Positions 57,241-64,000 of a DNA stretch of 64,000 nucleotides are shown here, piece by piece. The stretch spans positions 3,912,001 through 3,976,000 of the forward strand of contig NC_132970.1 in the NCBI RefSeq assembly GCF_047496725.1, written 5' to 3'. Below the pieces are notes generated by a model. That model did not search any database. It had not been told where the DNA came from and worked only from the letters and a program-made list of their open reading frames with translations. Both the position numbers and the translations under genes were made by a program. The first letter of the stretch is position 1; every line of letters starts with the position of its first letter. Source of the DNA: Anoplolepis gracilipes. Taxonomy: Eukaryota > Arthropoda > Insecta > Hymenoptera > Formicidae.

Positions 57241-59625
57241 GTACATAGAAGCAAAATTTCATAAATTTCAAAAATTTCGACAAAAACATGACGAAAAAGA
57301 ATTCGAACTTTTTAAACAATTTTTTAAATAAATGAACCTTCTAATTATTTTATATCTTAGCTTTCGGAGAGAAGAAAAAAGACAGTTTTTGACAAGAGGT
57401 AGCTTCAAGAATAAATCTATTCGGATAGAAATTTCCATTAAAAAAAATATTATTCTTTCGACAAAAGCTGTGTACTATTTATAGAATTCTTATAACTTTT
57501 GTTCAAAAAAACAGCAATTTCTCACTGAAATTTCATACGAATGATATTTCCCGTAAATAAGGTAATTTTCCAGGAATAAGATTGGTAGATTTTTAGTTAG
57601 AACTGTGCGTGCCTCGTGCGTTTTTTTGATCTTCTAAAACGATTGTCCACCTCTTCGATCGAGTGTGCTGCGAGTCGACAGATGCGATGTATTTGGCCGG
57701 ACAAACAGCATGATTCGAGCAGTGATCGATCGACGTTTAAAACGTCCCCAATGATGGAGGATGTATTTTTGTACAAAATGCTTGATCTCTTACGTATGTT
57801 TCCGAGATCGATATACGCGTCGCGATATCGTGCGACGCTATCGTGCAAAAATGAGGAACGATACTTTTAAGGGACACGCATCAGCTAGCCAGCATTGTTT
57901 GTATTACAAATCGATGTCGGCCATGTTTAAGCACAAGGTCAACTGATAGAAAATGCCGTCCCATGATTTTCATAAAGCGTCAGAATGCGACTCTTCCTTT
58001 GCCGAATATGTACAGCGTTCGAGAAAACGCTCGCGCATGGCATATGCCTTTCGCAGTTTTAATACCATGCTTATGATTTATGTATCGGAATACATATTGC
58101 ATCGAATCCTCTCTCGTATTAATATTGACACTGGAAGCGAAGCGTTTCCCGTTCTTTCTGCGCGGCATAGGAGATATTTTTATTTCGCGTAAAGGCTCGT
58201 TCAGACATAACGATTTTCGACATGTCACAATACATATCAATATTATTTTAAAACCTTACTGTGTATTTTACATAGATATTGTTCAAGTAGTATAAGATCA
58301 GTTTATATAAAATTTTTCAGATACTAGTTGCAATTCTGCAGCGGAAGGATTAAGAGCATCACAATTATGCGATGCGAAATTTTTTGTAACGTAATAATTA
58401 AAAAACATATACATATATATATATAAGAGACATTTTATTAGTTAAATATAGAATTTTTTATAAAATCATATTTGCACGATGTATTTAGTAACGTTATATG
58501 GTGATAAATACGCATTTTTTTACATTTATTTTTTAATTAACCTTACGACGTATTACTCGTCCGTGGTATTTTGAAGCGATCGGAGTGGAAGACCCGCGAG
58601 CCTAGAGAGTCGAGTTTATTGTCAGAAGAAGCTACTCAATGGAAGAGCTTTAAAAATGAGGGACTCCACGCTGGAATACAGAGGAAATTTCAGGATAACG
58701 ATCATAATCTTGACAGATGCGAGCATTCGTCACTTGTTAAATTCCCTAGCCGTGCACGAACCTGACGAATATCCTGACGGGATAGAGTTGCAAATTAGGA
58801 CTTTGTTACATCGTGCGTTTTCTCTCTTTTAAAAGAGTCTCCGTTGGCTTTCGGAGGATGACGAGCTCGGCGCGAGTCCGCTTGATAATGCTTCTAAATT
58901 TTCGTTACCGCGCGATGGAAGGCGGCCTGAAATGGTAGTGTGTAAACTACTTAAAGTAAGAAAAACGGTCATGCGGAGGAGAAGTCGCGTAGACAGTCGC
59001 CATTGTGCTTGGTAATTCTCGCTACGTCTTCGTTCTCCGTCTTTATAACGGCAAAAGAATTCTAACAAATATGTCACCTGTGCAGAATTGCTACTAAGAC
59101 TACTCGTGACAGTGATTCATTGCTCGCAACAAAGATATTGCAAATGACAGCTTGTACGTTAACATTGTCTTGAATTTATCCGAACGTATTTAAAAAAACA
59201 TTAATGTTCGAATATTAATATTTCCACACAAACATTAGAATAAGAATCCTTTGAAAAAGAAAACTTTCAATGGTTGCGAGAATTTGAAGAAACAAATTCT
59301 CCAACAAAGACTTTAAAAGACTCTGAAGGAACAAGTCTTTTCGCGTTTCTTTGCGTACAATTATTCATTGTGTTTGGTGTCGTCGGATGCTACCTCGCGA
59401 CAAACAAGGCTACTCGCAAAGAAAAGAAAATCAAAGCCGCTACACAATGAGCTCTCTTACCAAGCGCAAACTCGGTTTATATCCCGCGGTAAAGAGGATA
59501 CAATGCGGCGAGCGCAATACTCCGAATCCATTCCGTGCACATTCGGTAGACAAACAATAATTACAGAGTCCTCGGTCCCTCGGACTACGCTCTGGGAAAA
59601 TACTGATGCAATCTCGGGTGCGGCA

Positions 59626-59646
59626 CCAGCCAGCCAGCCAGCCAGC
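59626..59646. repeat. CCAG tetranucleotide repeat
   Basis: Five CCAG units plus one base lie within a GC-rich patch. Confidence 0.95.
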
Positions 59647-59755
59647 TAACCCCGATAGAGGGGTGAGTTGCGCTTTTATTTCCCCGGGAAACGGCAAACG
59701 ACGTTAGCCAGTACGGTGGTGTACCATTCGCCTCTCCCTCTCGGAACCCTACCTC

Positions 59756-59760
<5 letters not shown>

Positions 59761-59797
<37 letters not shown>
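59761..59797. repeat. TG dinucleotide microsatellite
   Basis: About 18 TG units are followed by an interrupted ATGTGTGTGCG tail. Confidence 0.95.
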
Positions 59798-59804
<7 letters not shown>

Positions 59805-61711
59805 TGCGTCTGCTCTTTTTATATTATTAAGTTCCTAACGTACTGAAAAGGACGGCGGACGCGACTACAGGCTTTCGCATCCGGTATATGTTTCACAGCC
59901 GTCGGGGGATAATCATTTTTGTCGTAGCGACGCTAATATTGTCGAGGATCCCGCGAAATTGTCGCAATAAACGTGTCTCGCGTCGCATTTCTAGAGTAAT
60001 GCCGTGTATTATCATAAGTTACCAAATAGAGAATGATGTAAAGATTATATAACAGCCTTTACTCGATATTCACATATTTTTTCGTCAAAAATATATATTA
60101 TGCAAAATTAATTATGTAATTAATTTTGTAGTATGTACTTATAATTTTTTTAAGTAGATCATTCTTTATATTTTTTTCTAATAGATAACTTTCCATTTCG
60201 CCAATTATTAACATTCTAAAAATTAATATAACTTGAATCAGTTGCGAAAAAAACTTTGATTCAATGTCCTTTTCTTTCTTTTTCCTTTAATTTTCTCTCT
60301 TTACGCGCATGAGATAACAAGCTGCTAACGATGATAGTCGCGAGGATCGTTTGCGCGATTTCCGGACTAGAACTAAGTTCTCTCACTTAGAAGTCGGGCT
60401 TTGTCGTTAAAACGATAAGGTCTCTCGCACAAGGCGCGAAATAGCATCGAATAAAAAGTCGATACGCTTTTGTATAGAACCGAGATGTACCCGGCGCGGT
60501 TGGTTATCGGAGTTTGCTGGTTCGCAGGCGCCGAATTGACGCGCGTAAGAAGACGTTCTCGGCTTCATCGACAAACCGAGAAACTTTTCGACTGCGCCTA
60601 TCCTCTTCTAGCAAAGAGAATTTCTTTCTTTGATTTTATTATTGTCACAGCTTGTTGTCTATTGTCGACTATCGAGTAAAGTAGACAACTAGTTTTGTCG
60701 CGCGTGAACGCTCTGCTTCCTCTCGAAAAGCAAGAATTACTTCAGAGAAATCAGAATTCTCTTTTATTTTTATTCGTATATTATTGGATCACTTTTATTC
60801 TATAATCAAGGCATTTATGGAATTCGTACAAAGGATTGCGTAATAATATATTTTTCAATTTGTATCAATTATCCAACGGCATACTATGGCTTGATACGTT
60901 ATTATCCTATAAAAGCGATTTATTCATTTTATTCTCGGAAATCTTTATTTCACGTGTGATCGCGTACGCACACAGTGCTCAATTGGCCGGTACGTATACG
61001 TTGAAGTCGCGGATGCAAAATTGAAATGCATATTTGAACGTTAATTTTAGATATCGCATTAAATCTGAAATGGACTCTAAAATCCGCAAAATTGATCCAC
61101 ATGTGCGAAAGTAAAGTAAAGTTGCATTTATGTTGTACGAGCGCGGACAAGCGATTGGATTGTAATCTAAACGATGATGACAGAGAATGAACGAATCAGT
61201 GCGCCGCTATTTCCTGCCGAAGAACCATAAACCAGCAAATCATTGGAACAGATTTGTTGGTTTAGTATATAGTGAATGCACCTTTATCTTCCGTAACGTA
61301 AACTATCTAGAAATTGAAATTTTGAATTCGAAATGTAATTAAATTTAACAATAGAACTTGAAACGTGCTAAAAAGATTTGCGAGAGGAAAGAAAAAAATT
61401 GTTTAATGGAAAACATTATTTTCTGTATTAAAAAACGTGATTGTTAATTTAGGCGTGTCTTTTGTCATTTTGCAGTTTTTATTTTTAAATCGACAAATTT
61501 TCTTTTTATTCATTTGTTTGCCGCGCCTTTTGTAAACGGCTTTACAATAGTTCGGTGAACGCAATTGTTATCTTGAGTACGCGAGTATCAATAAGAGGGA
61601 ATAATAATAGGAATAAATTTCTGCGGTTCGCTATTCGCTCACGGCATTTCGCAGTGCTACTTGCAATAATCGCTGCACTATTATAACCTAATAACGCCTT
61701 GTGCCATTACT

Positions 61712-62335
61712 TTAATACGGTATCGCGTTGCCGCGGAGTTTTGCTACTCCGCAATTGCGCACGTAATGCCACGATATTGAACGACTACTTCCCGGCTGCT
61801 TTTTCAAGGTACTACTGGCCATTCGAGAGGTACTTGAAGTTTGATTTTTCAAGATATCAAAGATCGATGTGTTCAACTTAACAAGAACGGTTTCTGTATG
61901 TATGAAAAAATTTCTCATTTTTTGCAATGTAGGAATGTAATATATAAAAAAAAAAGATATATATCTTTTTTGTAATACATATGAATCAAGGTTTCGAAGA
62001 GAGAAATTTGAGAAAATTGACGTCAAAGTGCAATGCAATGAAAAAATATCGAACGGACACTCGCATGAATTTACAGAGATATTGGAATCGGTGAACCAGC
62101 AACATCTCTCGGATTGGTAATACGTCGGTCTCCAATGATTACACAGAGGATATCGTATAACGACGATTCGATGATAATGCTTTGATAGGAAACTATCGTA
62201 TGCGAAACACAAACACGTATCACTACAGGAATTGTGTTTCACCGTAGAAGAAATATTTATGTTGCTTATACAATACATTACGTACGACATTTTCTGAGAC
62301 CTACCTTCTCTATAATGGAAAATAAAACAGCGCAT
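61712..62335 (-). CDS. Longest unexplained ORF outside the B4GAT1 gene (207 codons)
   Basis: ATG-started at 62335, the frame runs without a stop to 61712. It begins MRCFIFHYREGRSQKMSYVM and is rich in Ser, Tyr, Phe and Cys. A Cys cluster (SCSDTCLCF, RCCWF, NSCECPF) lies in the first half, and a hydrophobic stretch, YISFFFIYYIP, near residues 128-138. The C-terminus is Ser/Lys/Arg-rich. No family is recognised and there is no obvious promoter. It could be a chance opening, a lineage-specific gene or a decayed exon. Confidence 0.25.
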   Translation of the reverse strand: MRCFIFHYREGRSQKMSYVMYCISNINISSTVKHNSCSDTCLCFAYDSFLSKHYHRIVVIRYPLCNHWRPTYYQSERCCWFTDSNISVNSCECPFDIFSLHCTLTSIFSNFSLRNLDSYVLQKRYISFFFIYYIPTLQKMRNFFIHTETVLVKLNTSIFDILKNQTSSTSRMASSTLKKQPGSSRSISWHYVRNCGVAKLRGNAIPY

Positions 62336-64000
62336 TTTTTAAGCATAGTTCGAATGCAAAATAATCGCAAATTCAATGCTTGTGAGGCTTGTGAAAAAAA
62401 ATTTATTTTGCGCGTTTGATTGCGCTTTTTTCAGTCAGAAAACGTGCCTCCCTTTTATCTATTTTACAAGAATCGTGTGAAAGAACTAAAACGAGATCAC
62501 GTTATATGAAATATCCATCACGAATCTGCCGGATGGCTTAACAAAATTGATCGTGCCTGTTAGATTATGGATTCTGTTAAAAATCTATGTACCCTTCTAT
62601 CACTCACATACAGAGTTTGCGGTAATGATTCAATCTTTGCTAATGATACTGCTGGCGCAAACGTGTCGATTCTCATGCCGCAGAGATATGTAGAAATTTG
62701 GCGAATATTTTAATTTTATAGATTATTAAATATCACATTGTGTTGGTCGGAAATCCATTGCAAGATGAGAACGTGAGTGTGCGGCGCTAAATATAGATTA
62801 TCATTTCAATTTCTCCGGAAAGAAATGTAGGTTCATTTCGAATTATTACTTATCGATAGCTGCGAATAAATGCATTATAATTTGCGCATGCGGTACAAAC
62901 GATCGGCCCTACGAATAATTTATTACCCTTTCGGATTTATTTGCAGATAACCTTGTCGTCGGTTAATCAATAATACAAAAATCTCATACAAATTGTCTAC
63001 AGTGATTTTCCCATCTTTATAAAAATTCTTGTCAAAGTATATACATATAACGCAACGTTATTAGTAGATAAGAACTAGGTAAATGAAAATAGCAATTACG
63101 TTGTTTTCAACTAAATCTTTTTTTTTTTGCTATCATTCTGTTAAACTGAGACTTTCATCGTGACACAGTCGAAAAGATTTTGTTTAAAAAACTTGGATTT
63201 ATCAAGTGTTGTCTATTTAAAATACTCTTATTTGATACATGTGTTCGTCAACAACATTGATCAAATTCGTCTTTAATAATACGGGTTTCATTATACTAGA
63301 CTGTTCTCTAGATAGTCAATATTTGAATTTGAATAGTAAATAGTTCGTCACAATTGTCTATACAAACTTAACTAGCATACACGAATTTAGTTCTGGCACA
63401 AAACAAGGATTGGAATAGATCTTACATATTTGAAAGGATCATTTCTGCATGGACGTATGTTATTATGCTTTATTATTCTTTCAAAATGTATGATTAAAAC
63501 CGTATCGCTGTAATCATTATTATAATAATTGTGATGGCGGCGAGAATACAAAATAATTGAGATTGTTTGGAAAATGAAACATGATTTATTAATGAGGAAA
63601 TCAATAATTTTTATACAAATATGAAGAGGTAATGTATTCACATTTAGAACAAAAGATTATTAAAAAATTTAACCTATTGATTTTACATCTAAAACACATT
63701 ACAATATCCATGTAATCGTATTAATATTCTAGTAATCGACGGAGACAACATGGAGATTCTTTTATATAATTTGCTTTCCCATTGATTTTTTCCATCACAT
63801 TTATTACTGTAAACGTGCAGAAGAATGTATTGGAACTGAATAGCTTGTATCTACTATCTAAGGTGTTTAAAGAGAAAGCAAAAAATTTGATTTCAACCAA
63901 TCCAATCACGTGTGTCTGATACTTTTCTAGTTTAAATGTCTATGTTATTAAAATTTATATATGTACAATCATTTATGAAAAGGTCTTTGTGGCAAATCCT
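62336..64000. other. Intergenic AT-rich DNA to the window end
   Basis: I see no supported coding region, element or repeat beyond short A/T runs such as the T run near 63120-63128. Confidence 0.4.

Larger units (their letters stand above)
57241..61700. other. Intergenic DNA with a CpG-rich patch
   Basis: No gene is recognised. A GC-richer patch at about 59380-59720 contains a CCAG repeat. A perfect 11-bp AT hairpin, AAAATTAATTA-TG-TAATTAATTTT, lies at 60104-60127. Confidence 0.35.

Noticed and set aside
56773..57319. Frames of 112, 117 and 128 codons on both strands
   Set aside because: Several frames are open at once, which indicates base composition and not coding selection. No domain is seen in any.

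Overview
The window is eukaryotic, AT-rich nuclear DNA, most likely from a hymenopteran insect and probably an ant. The reasons are GT-AG introns, dinucleotide microsatellites, CpG-containing patches that are not depleted, a decayed piggyBac element and the structure of the one recognisable gene. The species call is inference. There are no operons, rRNA genes, CRISPR arrays or convincing tRNA genes. Most of the 64 kb is intron or intergenic DNA in which open frames are short and unsupported.

Layout on the + strand. (1) At 478-972 lie the last two coding exons of an unrecognised gene, about 113 residues ending in a charged, helical, Leu/Gln/Arg-rich tail. (2) At about 2930-3421 a CpG-rich segment ends in a strong splice donor and looks like the promoter and first exon of the main gene. 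(3) The main gene is a beta-1,4-glucuronyltransferase 1-like enzyme (B4GAT1, glycosyltransferase family 49). Its exons at 21645-22621, 23060-23240 and 35209-35415 have matching splice phases and continuous homology. The proposed first exon ends at 3421 and would join at 21645 across an 18.2-kb intron. A second large intron spans 23241-35208. (4) The first intron carries a 2.6-kb piggyBac-type transposon (3703-6331) with TTAA duplications and a frameshifted transposase. It also carries a saposin-like coding relic near 15.0-15.3 kb and a GC-rich block at 16.5-17.4 kb with two perfect CRE sites, TATA-like boxes and nested hairpins. (5) Downstream of 35415 come a candidate polyadenylation cluster at 36251-36260, a 14-bp perfect hairpin right behind it, and about 27.7 kb without a recognisable gene. 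That desert holds foldback/MITE-like elements (39218-39417, 46652-46886), microsatellites and CpG-rich islands.

B4GAT1 enzymes act in the Golgi. They add glucuronic acid to the xylose of the O-mannosyl glycan of dystroglycan, making the primer that LARGE extends. Nothing else in the window clearly belongs to that pathway. The most interesting points are the N-terminus of the B4GAT1 gene, including a competing in-frame exon separated by only 24 nt, the intronic CRE/TATA block, several perfect inverted repeats, and one 207-codon minus-strand ORF with no recognisable family.
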